64,000 nucleotides of DNA from Rhizopus sp. PT2906 (lineage: Eukaryota; Mucoromycota; Mucoromycetes; Mucorales; Rhizopodaceae): contig JAMYHX010000037.1 of the NCBI GenBank assembly GCA_025529335.1, positions 98,042-162,041 of the forward strand, given 5' to 3'. Positions 11,861 to 23,076 of the stretch are shown piece by piece; position 1 is the first letter of the stretch; each line of letters begins with the position of its first letter. The position numbers and the translations under genes are program-made. Below the pieces are notes generated by a model. The model did not search any database. It had not been told where the DNA came from and worked only from the letters and a program-made list of their open reading frames with translations.

Positions 11861-13427
11861 TTATTGATCAAGAACAACACGATGAGGAGATCTGTCTATC
11901 GTACTCGATCGGATAGGAGGTGGAGGAGGTGGGGGTCGTATAGCAGTTGAACGATTTCTTGCTACACTAGTTGGGGGTGGCATAGATGCATGTTTGATGA
12001 TTTCTGGTGAGGAATTATTCTGTGTTACTGGTGTAGGAAATGAATTAGATGCTTGATGAAGACTTGGTAAACGGGTAAGTGATGAACTGTGTTGATGGTG
12101 TGTGTTGTTATGAGTAGATGAAGTGGATGTAATAGGTGGTGGAGGTGGCGGTCTTTTAGCATTTGAGTTTCGTCTAGATTGTAGAGAAGGAGGGGGTAAG
12201 GATTCATCGCTGCTATTACTGTGATGAGTAGAGACTGAGCTTGGGATCACATCATATTCTTCTGTATAGTTGACAGGGAAGATGCCTCTTTTACCATGAG
12301 CTTCACCAACCCACCAACCTTTATCGATCTCATCAATCACTGTAATTAAATCTCCTGCTTTAAATGATATTTCATCGTCATTTTGACCATTAAAATCAAA
12401 TGAAGCTTTTCTATACTTTTCAAATTTAGGGATTGCGTCTAAAAAAAGATTAGCTCAAATTGAAATAAATCCTTTTTTTTTTATATACAACTTACTTTGT
12501 GTCATAGGACTATTATCTCTCGCCATCATGACTTTACCCATGACTTCTCTTGGATCAGAAGCTGAACCTTGTCCCCAATTGTGCTTGATATGCTCTAATA
12601 GTTCTTTGGCTTGATTATGAAAATTACACTGTGCTTCTATAAGATTGAACAGTGCGTCTCTATGTTTATTCTATTTAAGTGTTATATAAACAATAAATGA
12701 CCTCGTGCATTGCTCTATATTACCTCAAATTCTTGAAGATAGGCCATTTTTTGTATAATGTCATGTTCTGTTTCTTCATATTTCATTCTAGCTGCTTGCA
12801 TTTCTTGTTCTAATTCTGGTTTCTCTTTCTTTGCTTTATGTAATCTATTCAGCTTGGAATCATAGTCGAGTCTTTTCAATTCTAACTTTCTTCTAAGCGC
12901 ATCATAATCTTTATATTCATGTAATCCACTTTCTATTACTGACATATACCCAGTTTTTAGCTCATTTGCCAATGCTTCTTGAAGGGCCGCTATACGTGTT
13001 TCGGTTTGTCCCAGATGGATTAAGGCAATGCCTAAGATAATAAAGATTAGTCCAAGTTAGATTAATATAAATTTTAAATTACCTAAAGCAGAGTCTTCAG
13101 GAAATACAGTACCATAGTGATATAAGCATGTACCAAGTACTTCAAAGGGCATCAGTTTACTCTTATTATCTTCCGGTGATGGTTTTTTCTTTAAGAGATA
13201 CTTGTAGAGTATTTCACATGCTGCCACAATATACTCATAACCTTCTCTTCTATTCTCTGTTTCCTGTTGAAGTCGTTGAAAGTCTTCTGTCTGTAAGGTC
13301 ACTTTGGCACCTCCAAACTTTTCTCCTGTCCACTTTATATTAATTTTATTTGAGTTCCAGACGATAAAATAAGCTCTATTTAATAAGTCAAACTTACCTG
13401 CTTAAATCTACCAAGATTCTTTATCAT
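11861..13427 (-). CDS. BAR-SH3 domain protein (endophilin/Rvs-type membrane remodelling)
   Basis: Five exons on the minus strand: 13427-13398, 13332-13083, 13031-12724, 12670-12496, 12438-11861; 446 aa. The first 30-nt exon gives MIKNLGRFKQ and joins WTGEKFGGAKVTLQTEDF, the amphipathic start of fungal BAR domains. The BAR helices run to about residue 255, with charged coiled-coil stretches such as RKLELKRLDYDSKLNRL. An SH3 domain covers about residues 270-330 (SFDFNGQNDDEISFKAGDL, then DKGWWVGEAHGKRGIFPVNY). The C-terminal tail has poly-Pro runs that could bind other SH3 domains. BAR-SH3 proteins bend membrane and act with actin at endocytic sites. Confidence 0.9.
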
Positions 13428-13633
13428 TTTACACCTTTATATCTAAAGTTGTTGTTATTAGGGATAGGAAAAAAAAGGAAAAAGAAAATAAAAACAAAAA
13501 GGCTTTCGGAAAGTTGTCAAAAATAAAAAAAATACTATTTTACGTCATTAGTAAATCACGTGGACAGAGGTTATTTTTTAGCTCTGCACTTTTTCTCTTT
13601 TTCGCCTGTTTTTATCTGTTTCATATTCAAAAA
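13428..13633. promoter_or_regulatory. Short bidirectional promoter, BAR-SH3 / V-ATPase a
   Basis: Only 206 bp lie between the divergent start codons. The region is A/T-rich with an A-rich stretch at about 13470-13535 and no other ORF, so the two genes probably share regulatory sequence. No specific element is identified. Confidence 0.45.
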
Positions 13634-16531
13634 ATGGCACCCAGCACACTCTTCCGCTCGGAAGAGATGTCCTTAATTCAACTTTATATTCCTGCTGAAG
13701 TTGCTCAACCCTGTGTTGCAGAGTTGGGTGAACTTGGCAAAGTTCAATTTCGAGATGTAAATAGTTACATGTCATATACTACAAACTTTCCCTTAACCTT
13801 GTTTCATATAGCTTAATCCTGATGTCAATGCTTTTCAACGTTCTTTTGTGTCTGAAATAAGAAGACTTGATGAAATGGAACGTCAATGTCGTATGTTATA
13901 ACCCTGTTTGCCTTTTCTCGCGCATTTTCTAACCATTTCAAAAAGGATTCTTTCAAACGCAACTTCAAAAGTCAGACATCTATATCCGTCCACTAACGCC
14001 TGCTGCTTATCGTTCTCGTGCTCGTTCAGCTCAAGAAATCGATGACCTTGAGGAAACACTGAAAGAGTACGAAAGCCGTATCACTCAAATGAATTCCTCA
14101 TATGAGTCTCTTCAGCGTCGGTACCTGCAGCTGACTGAACTCAGACACGTCTTAAGAGAATCCGCTGGTTTCTTTGCAAACGTAAGGAGAGACAATAAAT
14201 TGGTGATTGGGAATTATGACTTACTGTTAAACCGTAGGCTGAGTCTAGACAGGACAACCGACGTGCCTCCTTGGACGATGACTCTGCTCCTCTCTTGGAA
14301 AACGATGTTCAAAACGACATGGACCGCCTCAACCTGGGTTATGTCACAGGTGTCATCTCTCGTTCTCGTATGCAAACATTTGAACGTGTTCTCTGGCGCT
14401 CGCTTCGTGGTAATTTGTACATGAACTCTGCCGAGATTGATGAACCTATTGTCGATCCAGACACCGACAGTGTGGTTGACAAGAATGTCTTTGCCATCTT
14501 TGCTCACGGTACCGAGATTATTGCTAAAATCAAGAAAATTTCCGAAAGCTTAGGTGCTACGTTATACTCCATTGATGATTCTGCTGACAAGCGTCGTGAT
14601 GCTCTTCTTGAGGTTACTAACCGCATCGAGGATCTCAACAACGTGTTATCCACTACCAACCAAACACGCCGTTCTGAATTGCTCAAGATTGCTGAAAATA
14701 TTACCCCTTGGACAACAATCGTCCGTAAAGAAAAGGCCATATACCATACTATGAACTTGTTTAATTATGACGTGAACCGTAAATGTCTTATTGCTGAAGG
14801 ATGGTGCCCTAAGAATGATGTTCCTTTGGTTCAACAAGCCTTGAAGGACGCTACGGTAAGTAGAGTAAATGTCTTTTGAACAAATCTAACTATCGTATAT
14901 GTGGCATTAGAACGCCTCTGGCACAAACCTGCCTTCTATTCTAACCGAGCTTGAGACCAAAAAGACACCACCTACTTATCACCGCACCAATAAGTTTACA
15001 GAAGGATTTCAGGGCATTATTGATGCATACGGTATTGCTCGTTATCGTGAAGTCAATCCTGGTCTATTCACCATTGTCTCCTTCCCTTTCTTGTTTGCCG
15101 TCATGTTTGGTGATATCGGCCACGGTTTCCTCATGGTCTTGGCCGCTGCTTATCTCTGCATCAATGAAAAGAAACTTTCTCAAATCAGAGATGAAGTAAG
15201 GAAAAAGCGATAAACAAAATAGAGTAGCTGACTTATTTCTTTAGATCTTTCAAATGCTGTTTGGTGGTCGTTACATGATGCTCTTGATGGGTCTCTTCTC
15301 CATCTTCACTGGTGCCATTTATAATGATATCTTTTCCTTGTCCTTGAATCTCTTTAAAAGCGGATTTGATTTACCATCCAATTACACTTCTCATGAACCT
15401 GTTGAGGCTATTCCCAACGGCCATGTTTATCTATTTGGTTTAGATCCCGTAAGACGAGATATAAGAATATGCATAAATTACTTATATATCGGTACATAGG
15501 CCTGGCACGGTTCTGAAAATGCTTTACTCTTCACCAACTCATACAAGATGAAGCAAGCCATCATTATCGGTGTCATTCACGTAACTATTGTTATATTTTT
15601 ATCATATATGTAACTCACCCCTTGTAGATGACACTTGCTGTCTGCTTGAACGTCTTTAACCATATCTACTATAAGCGCAAAGCATTCGTCTGGCTTGAGT
15701 TCGTACCACAGATCCTCTTTATGCAATCTATCTTTGGATACCTTATCTTTTGTATCATGTATAAGTGGAGCGTCAACTGGTGGGAGTTGGACAGTGAAGG
15801 TCACCATATCCATAACAAACCACCCAATTTGTTAAACATGCTCATTTATATGTTCCTCACACCCGGTTCAGTAAAGCCTGAAGAGCAACTCTATCCTGGT
15901 CAAGGACCCATTCAGGCCGTGTTGCTGTTGATTGCTGTTGTTTGTGTACCTTGGATGTGGTTTGGTAAGCCACTTTACTTGAAGAGAGAAGCCAGTCAAC
16001 ACCACTATGCCTCTGTGGCTGTTGATGACCACGTGGATGAAGAACAAGCTCAACACGCCGTTGTACACGACGGAGCTGACGATGACGAAGAAGAAGAAGA
16101 GTTTGATTTCGGTGAAGTAATGATTCACCAGACGATTCATACGATCGAATTCTGTTTGAACTGTATTTCCAACACAGCATCTTACCTTCGTCTTTGGGCC
16201 TTGTCTCTTGCTCATGCTCGTAAGTTTTATGCTTTGTGTTGAAAACTATGTCTTATGTGTGTATATAGAATTATCAAGCGTATTGTGGGATATGACATTA
16301 AAGATTTGGTTCAACATGACAGGTGCCATTGCCGTCATTGGTCTTGTGATCGGATTCGCACTTTGGTTCGGGCTGACGATTGCTATTCTGTTATGTATGG
16401 AAGGTTTATCTGCCTTCTTACACGCTCTTCGTCTGATGTGGGTAGAGTTTGATGGTAAATTCTATAATGCTGATGGTATTGCCTTCCAACCCTTTACATT
16501 TGCTGCCGTCTTGGAACCTGTTTCGGAATAA
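13634..16531 (+). CDS. VPH1: V-type H+-ATPase subunit a (Vph1/Stv1 family)
   Basis: Nine exons: 13634-13756, 13812-13890, 13946-14181, 14238-14855, 14911-15195, 15245-15448, 15500-15580, 15628-16219, 16269-16531; 826 aa, typical for the family. The N-terminal cytosolic half opens with LFRSEEMSLIQLYIPAEVA, contains the long coiled-coil arm and then the eight-helix membrane half (from TNKFTEGFQGIIDAYGIARY). The essential proton-pathway Arg lies in SYLRLWALSLAHAQLSS at about residue 729 and is intact. The last residues (WVEFDGKFYNADGIAFQPF) are the conserved C-terminus. It forms the stator arm and proton half-channels of the vacuolar/Golgi pump. Vacuolar versus Golgi isoform cannot be told apart here. 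Confidence 0.95.
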
Positions 16532-16601
16532 ATAAAACTTATGTGTATCACATTGTGAGTTTTTAAAGAGAGAATTGTGTTTTTCTTTTTCTTTTCTCTT
16601 T

Positions 16602-18937
16602 ATGAATACACCTTTACTAAAACGTAATCGAACAACAAGTTCACAAGGTTCAGTAAGAGAAGAGGAGCAGTATGGCACATATTACAGATATCCTAGTTCA
16701 TTACAACCTGGTCATTTCACCTCATTAGAAAAACTATTTTTCTTTATCAGTTCCGTTCTTTTATTTTTACTGTTTATCTTTGTCGGCCTTTATGCAAGAA
16801 GTAGTACTGGACATGACTCACCAGTGATCATTTCACCGCCTAAACATCCCAACCAGACAAAACAGGTAACTATAAGAAAAAGGGGGGACAATGAAAAAAT
16901 GATCATGTATATGTAAACTGAGAGAGATATATAGATTGTCTGTTTAGAACCTGACTGTATCAAAACTGCAGCCAACATCTTGGAGGTTGTTTTTTATACA
17001 AACATGAGAAAAAAAAAGGGGGGGACTGACTCCTTATTTTGGCTTAGGACGTTGATACAGCATTAGATCCATGTCAAGATTTCTATGCCTACACATGTAA
17101 TAAATGGATAGACCGCCACATCATACCTGCAACACAACCCATGATCAGTGTTGAAACGATCACGGCGCAGTCGATCCGCTATCGACTTTTCCAAATCTTG
17201 ACAAACAAGAAGGAGATAAAGATAAGCGATTTGCCTGACCCAGAGTCAATTCTTGATGATCAGTTATTGAACAAGCTACGCAATATGTACAAGAGCTGTG
17301 TGAATTATAAAGAAGGACAGATCGAGGCACTTTACCCGCTCTTCCGTGCTATTCGACAGTGGGTTCCTCTGTCGGGACAAACGGACGAAGGACTGAAGGC
17401 AGCTTTGGCCTATTTGACTGAGCGAGGCGTATGGACCCTATTTGAAATGAAAGTAGGACCTGATGAAGGAGCCAAGAAGCCCGCGCTATATCTGCTGCCA
17501 CCACCTGTGAGTAAGTACAGTGAGAAATATTTACAGACCGTGATCGATATCTTGGAACGCGTCTTTCGTCAGGACCGTGAGTTTGGATGGAAGTCATGGA
17601 GCCCTGTGGCAACGGCACGTCGTATTATCGAATTTGAACAGCAGTGGATCATGCCTGACGACAAAAAGGAGCAATGGACGTGGCAGGCCATACAGAACGA
17701 GGTGCCCTTTATAGAATGGAAGTCCTTGGGTCGTCATATTGTTGCTCAGCCTTCTCTTGTAAAAGCGATGAAGGAGAATGTACGAGGAACGAACGGAAGG
17801 ACTCTGCAGATGTACTTGATCTGGCGTGTCCTTTGGACGTTCCTGGATACGGTCGGATACCCCTATGTAGAGCCCAAGCGCAGATTTGAAACAGAGACAC
17901 TTGGTATTCGAGCCATACCTGAGCGATGGGAGTCATGTTTGACTACATTAGAGGACAGTAGTATGGGACTTTTGCTCGGTCGATATTACATGCTCGACAG
18001 AAAAGAACTATTCATCGAGCCAGTGCAGGATCTGATCAAGTCTATTATCCGCAAAGTAGAAGATCGGCTACAATCGGAAGAAGCCGTCCGAAAATTAAAA
18101 AGCTTGCAATTCGAAATAGGTTACCCTTCTGTGATTCGATCGGTGATCCCACTTTCAGAATCCTTTGGTGAGATGGCAATAGATGACCAAGATTTTCTTC
18201 AAAACATGATGAACGATCGAATGCACCATGTGAAAGAGATAGAAAGACAAGCTCAACTGGATGAGCTCATATCCGTATTTCTTCCCACAAGGACAAGCGT
18301 GGATTACCGCTCAGATTATCATCAAGTGGTCATTCCGGCAGGTGTCTTACAGTTTCCCTTTAATGGACAACACAGTCCCGACTACGTATCGCAGAGTACG
18401 CTCGGGTGGATGATTGGTCAGGCAGTGATGGTAAGTACTCACTTGACCTCACGTGGGGCTACAGTGTACGACAAATAATGTGTTTATTGTAGCATGCATT
18501 GATCGATAAAAATGCGAGTAGTAGTGAAGCCGAATCGTGTTTGAAGACACAGTATGAGTCCTTTGGATTGAATGGTGAGGAAACATTAAAGAGTAATATG
18601 GCAGATAATAAAGCATTCATTATGGATGACATCGTATCCAATGTGACCTTGCCTGGGCTCGATCAGTGGACTAGGGAACAATTGTTTTACATTCAATTTG
18701 CTCGAATGAGATGTAGCAAGAGTACAAAGGAATATGAAGTAATAGAAAAAAAAAAAAAAAAAAAAGAAAAGAAAAGGACTACATACTAACTCTTCTTTAT
18801 AGGCCTTTCAAAGAGATCAGTCACCCGATAGATACCGAGTAAATGTACCATTGATGAACTCGTATCATTTTTCAAAAGCATTTCAGTGTAGATTAGGATC
18901 ATTTATGAACCCTGAACACAAATGTCAAGTTTGGTAA
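16602..18937 (+). CDS. M13 (neprilysin-like) peptidase homologue with destroyed active site
   Basis: Five exons: 16602-16865, 16935-16985, 17048-18430, 18493-18738, 18803-18937; 692 aa. It is a type II membrane protein: short basic N-terminus and one hydrophobic helix (about residues 48-66). The ectodomain begins with VCLEPDCIKTAANIL and DPCQDFYAYTCNKWI and ends with ...PEHKCQVW, the M13 N- and C-terminal Cys signatures. The conserved IPAGVLQFPF is followed by STLGWMIG, but the zinc motif HExxH reads QAVMH (residues 563-567) and the ENxxD motif reads SNMAD (600-604). Two zinc ligands and the catalytic Glu are therefore lost, and the distance between the motifs is shortened. The reading frame is otherwise intact with normal introns, so it is a maintained pseudopeptidase rather than an obvious wreck. 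A binding or regulatory role is inferred. Confidence 0.88.
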
Positions 18938-19002
18938 TAAAAATTTTTTTCTTTTCCTTTTTTTTTGTTTTTTATTTTCTTTCCCTATTTATTTATATAA
19001 AA

Positions 19003-20568
19003 ATGAAGTTTGCTAAACAATTAGAAACAGAAGCAGAAGATATACCACAAGCATGGAGGCCTTATCTGATCCAGTATAAGGCATTAAAGAAAATTATATC
19101 CAAAGTCACTCAAGAAATCGAAAGTCGAGGGTTATCTGCTTCCTTATTACATAAATGTCTTGATGATGAAAATAAGGATAATAAACTACCTGCCATTCGA
19201 TATTATTTTACAGGTAATATATAAGAAAACTACCAAAGAATGAAGCTAATATATTCCCAAAAGGTGAACCACCTCATATCAAGCCTAATATCGAACTTAT
19301 CTATGATCCAACTGAACCCAAAGTACAAGAGATACTCGGTCGATTGACCTCGACAGATGATCAAACACCCAAACTAGAATATAAACGAAGTCAAAACAAT
19401 AAGGATTTCTTCACAATGCATAGTGAGAAAGAGATGATTGTTCAATCACAAAATATGGTCGATGTAGTCAAGGAACTGTTAAATGTCATGACAATAGATA
19501 ACAGCGATGAGTCTGATGAAATATGCGCCAATCAAAAGAGAGAAACAAGGTCATTCGTGATTGAACTCGAACAGGACGATGAGTTTTTTAAACTGTTACT
19601 AAAAGAACTAAATGAAGCAAGCAAACTTCAAGATGAAACAACAGAGAAATTCAAACAGGATATTTCAGCATTAGAGTCAAGGATGAGCAAAGTGGTAAGA
19701 GATGAAGGTATGATAGGGAAGCAAGTGCTAAGTGCTAAGATAGGCGTCACCAGGGCAAAAGAAGACAGACATGTATAATTGGCGAAAGATATTCTCGATT
19801 TATATGGACGCATGTGTATTTCAAACGAGTAATACAACGATAGAAAAGAGTAAAAAGCAACTACAGTGGTTTTTGAGTGAATTAGACAAGACAGATCAGT
19901 TGAGGAAATTGAAAAATAAAGAATCTAAATTAGCCTTTGAACAGTTTATGGCATTAAATACGGAATTAATAACAATGAAGCATTATCAAATGTTAAATCA
20001 GACAGCAATGAGGAAGATATTGAAGAAGCACGATAAACAAAGTGGATTGACCGCAAGTAGTGCCTTTCATCAAGTGATTCCTACCGAGCATCTGTTTAGT
20101 CCAAAGTTAGCGAGGATGCTGTACGCGACAATTACTGAAAAATTGACGAGTGTTGTACCACAACCAGAGGACTATGGTAAATAACAAAATATACGATATT
20201 ATGATGGGTCATTTATCTTTATTTGTTCGTTAGCATGTCCTGTGTGTATGTGTGTTGCCTGGAGACCGATTCGACTGGAATGTAATCACGTGTTCTGTGT
20301 GAGGTGTTTGGTTAAAGCACAAAAACAAAAGATGAATAGTTGTCCCATGTGTCGTCATCCAACAGCAGTTCGAGATGCAACAGCGCTTAATTTGGATGAA
20401 AGTCTTCAAAACTTTCTAAAGCTTTATTTTCCTCGAGAGATCAAGGATAAAAAGAGGGATAATGAAAGGGAACAAGCGATTGAAGATGTACAGGCGATGA
20501 CCGGTAAACGATATTCCGAAGAGCAGTTATTAAGGATGAGCCAATCATCCAATTGTTGCATGATGTAA
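19003..20568 (+). CDS. SPX-domain RING-finger E3 ubiquitin ligase
   Basis: Four exons: 19003-19213, 19264-19694, 19744-20176, 20234-20568; 469 aa. The N-terminal SPX domain starts MKFAKQLETEAEDIPQAW with RPYLIQYKALKKIISK, and its later part (DMYNWRKIFSIYMDACVF) is restored only when the intron 19695-19743 is removed. A C3HC4 RING follows at about residues 360-400: CPVCMCVAWRPIRLECNHVFC, then VRCL and CPMCRH. A basic/acidic tail ends in CCMM. SPX domains bind inositol pyrophosphates and report phosphate status; with a RING the protein is expected to ubiquitinate phosphate-related targets. Orthologues with this architecture occur widely in filamentous fungi. Confidence 0.9.
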
Positions 20569-20572
20569 TTAA

Positions 20573-20968
20573 TTATGGACAATAAGGTGGAGGAGGTAAT
20601 AAAGGAGATGATGAGGATGAACGTTGATGTGATTTGGGTATCTGTAATTGTTGAATCAGCCGTAACTGTAATTGATGTTGTTGCATGATGGGGCTATTAT
20701 GAGTAGGAGAGGGTCTATCGATCGTTTCAAAGTCATTCGCGAATTGATCAGAAGTACGTTTCTCTTTTATTTCTTGTTCATTGTCTGTCTGTTTCCTTCT
20801 CTTTCTTTTACAAATAAAGAATATACTTAATCCAACCACTAATGTACCTACTATTCCCAAGATGGCTGCTATGATGTGAACTGTATTAAATGTTGAATTA
20901 TCTGAATGAGGTGTAAAATACGAAATGTTCCTTTTAAGACTGTTGCTTTTATTGTTTATTCTCTATAA

Positions 20969-20999
<31 letters not shown>

Positions 21000-21048
21000 T
21001 ATTCTTTCTTACTTTTTCATTCTTTATTTTCTTTAAAAAGGATGGCAT
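20573..21048 (-). CDS. Small single-pass membrane protein with C-terminal PPxY motif
   Basis: Two exons on the minus strand, 21048-21013 and 20962-20573; 141 aa. The first exon is supported by a GTAAGA donor and TTTATAG acceptor in phase, but is short and less certain. A hydrophobic helix (HIIAAILGIVGTLVVGLSIF, then FI) is followed by the stop-transfer cluster CKRKRRK, so the N-terminus should be outside and the ~85-residue tail cytosolic. The tail is Gln/Ser-rich and ends PLLPPPPYCP, containing a PPxY motif of the kind bound by WW domains of Rsp5/Nedd4 ligases. The intron is largely a (GT)n microsatellite. The stop codon lies only 4 bp from that of the convergent SPX-RING gene. Family not recognised. 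Confidence 0.6.
20969..20996. repeat. (CA)n microsatellite inside an intron
   Basis: Fourteen uninterrupted CA dinucleotides; on the coding (minus) strand this is a (GT)n tract filling the middle of the only intron of the small membrane protein gene. Confidence 0.95.
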
Positions 21049-21284
21049 AGGAAGACCAAAAAAGAGAAAAGGAAAAGAAAGAGAGAGAGAAAGCAAATAT
21101 ATTCGGAATCTTAAAAAAAGAGACAGAAGATGAGGAAGAAACGAAACTACAGAAAATCTTTTCTGAATATATCATTTTCTTACTTTTCTATTTCATATTT
21201 TATTCTTTGGATTCAGGTATCACAAAGACTATCGACAAGGGAGAGGGAAGAAATTTTGAGAGAGAGAGAGAGATTTATTTTTAG

Positions 21285-22014
21285 ATGTCTTTATTTATCT
21301 CATCCAAAGATAAAACGCCAATTGAAATATTAGTTGACTACAATGGACCCAAATTAGATCAAGCACCAGGGATCATCATTGCTCATCCTTATGGTCCATT
21401 AGGTGGCAGCATGAATAATAATGTCGTAATGGCATTAAAAGATTACTTTTTAAATCAAGGCTACATCACCATCTGTTTAAACTTTAGAGGCTGTGGTCGC
21501 TCAAAAGGAAAGACCAGTTGGACAGGAATGCCTGAAAGAGATGACTATCTATCAGTTATTGATGCCGTACTTGATGATCAAATTCAAAAGGACCTTCCAA
21601 AAGTAAACCGTTTGATCCTTTGCGTAAGATGACCACGAGAAAGAATGAAAAACAAAACCTAAAGGAAATATGTAGGGATACTCATTTGGTGCCATGATTG
21701 CTAATTCTATTGAATGCACTCGTGTTCCTTGCTCTTACTTACTCATCAGTCTCTGTCTAGGTGTCACTTGGGCCTTAGCTATCACTAAATCCTCATTCTT
21801 TAAGCAGCATGCACCTGACCAATATAAGGCCTTGTGCATATATGGCAGCCGTGATCAGTTCACGGGATCCCATCGATATGAGTCATGGTGTGAAAAGTAT
21901 TCAAATACCACTTGTATCAAGGTACCTGATGCTGACCATTTCTGGTTTGGTTATGAGCAAGTCTTGATTGATCATGTGCACAGTTGGCATTCTAAATTAG
22001 ATATTCAAAACTGA
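21285..22014 (+). CDS. Alpha/beta-hydrolase, small lidless type
   Basis: Two exons, 21285-21623 and 21676-22014; 225 aa. GIIIAHPYGPLGGSMNN forms the oxyanion HPxG region, NFRGCGRSKG follows, and the nucleophile elbow GYSFGA (GxSxG) is created exactly across the exon junction. The acid is probably the Asp of YGSRDQFTG and the His is in DADHFWFG, so a complete Ser-Asp-His triad is visible. Size and lack of a lid insertion suggest a soluble esterase- or dipeptidyl-peptidase-like hydrolase; substrate unknown. The preceding 100 bp is GA-rich. Confidence 0.85.
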
Positions 22015-22325
22015 TATCATTTTACATGCATTGCATTGTTACGCAACTATTTATTAAATTTTTTTTTTTTTCTATAATGTAATATAATGCAAAGGAGAAA
22101 GATGGTTGACTGTACCTTTGTTGCCGGTGGTCATTGATTGGGTACTGAATTGTTATAATTTTTTCGCACGCCTCAAGCAGTCCTTCTTCTCACCCTTAAT
22201 TGACATTGACAGAGCAATAAGAAAGCCTATTCTTCAATATGACAACATTATATTGTTTGGTTACATAATATGATATATAGAGTTAGGCATTTATAAACAA
22301 GAGACAGAGAAAAAAAAAAAAAAAC

Positions 22326-22347
22326 AGAGAGAGAGAGAGAGAGAGAG
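22326..22347. repeat. (GA)n tract upstream of the PTPS gene
   Basis: Eleven GA dinucleotides preceded by a run of A, about 90 bp upstream of the start codon of the pyruvoyl-tetrahydropterin synthase gene. Similar purine tracts occur upstream of the neighbouring hydrolase gene. Confidence 0.8.
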
Positions 22348-22439
22348 GCGTGATTGATCTCTTTATATTTTGAGGTCCAGTCTTTTTCTTTTTCTTTTTC
22401 TTTTCTTCTTCCATTCTTTTTCCCCTACTTTGTATTATT

Positions 22440-23076
22440 ATGGCACCCATAAGTTATATAACAAGAACGCAATCATTTTCGGCTGCTCATAGACTGCACT
22501 CTAAGCAATTATCTAATGAGGAAAACCAGCTATTGTATGGAAAGTGTAATCATCCTAATTTCCATGGTCATAACTATAAAGGTATTAAAGCAAAAGTTGT
22601 TCTCTCTTTTACTCTCTCGTAACTGAATTTTATAGTCGAAATCACACTAAGAGGAGAAGTTAATCCAATAACAGGCATGGTAATGAATCTGGTTGATCTA
22701 AAAGAATGTATCAAACTGGCCATAATGGATCCACTTGACCATAAGAATTTGGTAAAGTGAATGCACACACATGATTTAAGAGAAATTAATATTGCTGTAG
22801 GATTTAGATGTTGAATTCTTTCATAAAAGACCTAGTACAGCCGAAAACCTGGCGATATTCATTTGGTGGAATTTTCAGTATCATTTTCTAAAAAATGACG
22901 CATGGAGGTCAAGTTCAGCCAAACTATACAAGGTGAAGTTGTATGAAACAGAGCATAATGTCATAGAATATATGGGAGAAGGAGATTTAGACGGTGAGGC
23001 ACAACTAGATGTTACTGCCATAAAGTTAAGTGGAATTGGCATTAACAGTGAAGACCCTTGGTCTTTGAAAATATAA
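22440..23076 (+). CDS. 6-pyruvoyl-tetrahydropterin synthase (PTPS/QueD family)
   Basis: Three exons: 22440-22581, 22636-22751, 22801-23076; 177 aa. The zinc-binding histidines are in FSAAHRLHS and HGHNYKVEI, the catalytic Cys lies in YGKCNHPN, and the MNLVDLKECI and PLDHKNLD stretches match eukaryotic PTPS, as does the later RPSTAENLA. The enzyme converts dihydroneopterin triphosphate to 6-pyruvoyl-tetrahydropterin, the middle step of tetrahydrobiopterin synthesis. The C-terminal ~40 residues (after LYETEHNVIEY) are an extension beyond the minimal domain. BH4 synthesis is uncommon in Dikarya but known in early-diverging fungi, consistent with the proposed taxonomy. Confidence 0.92.
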
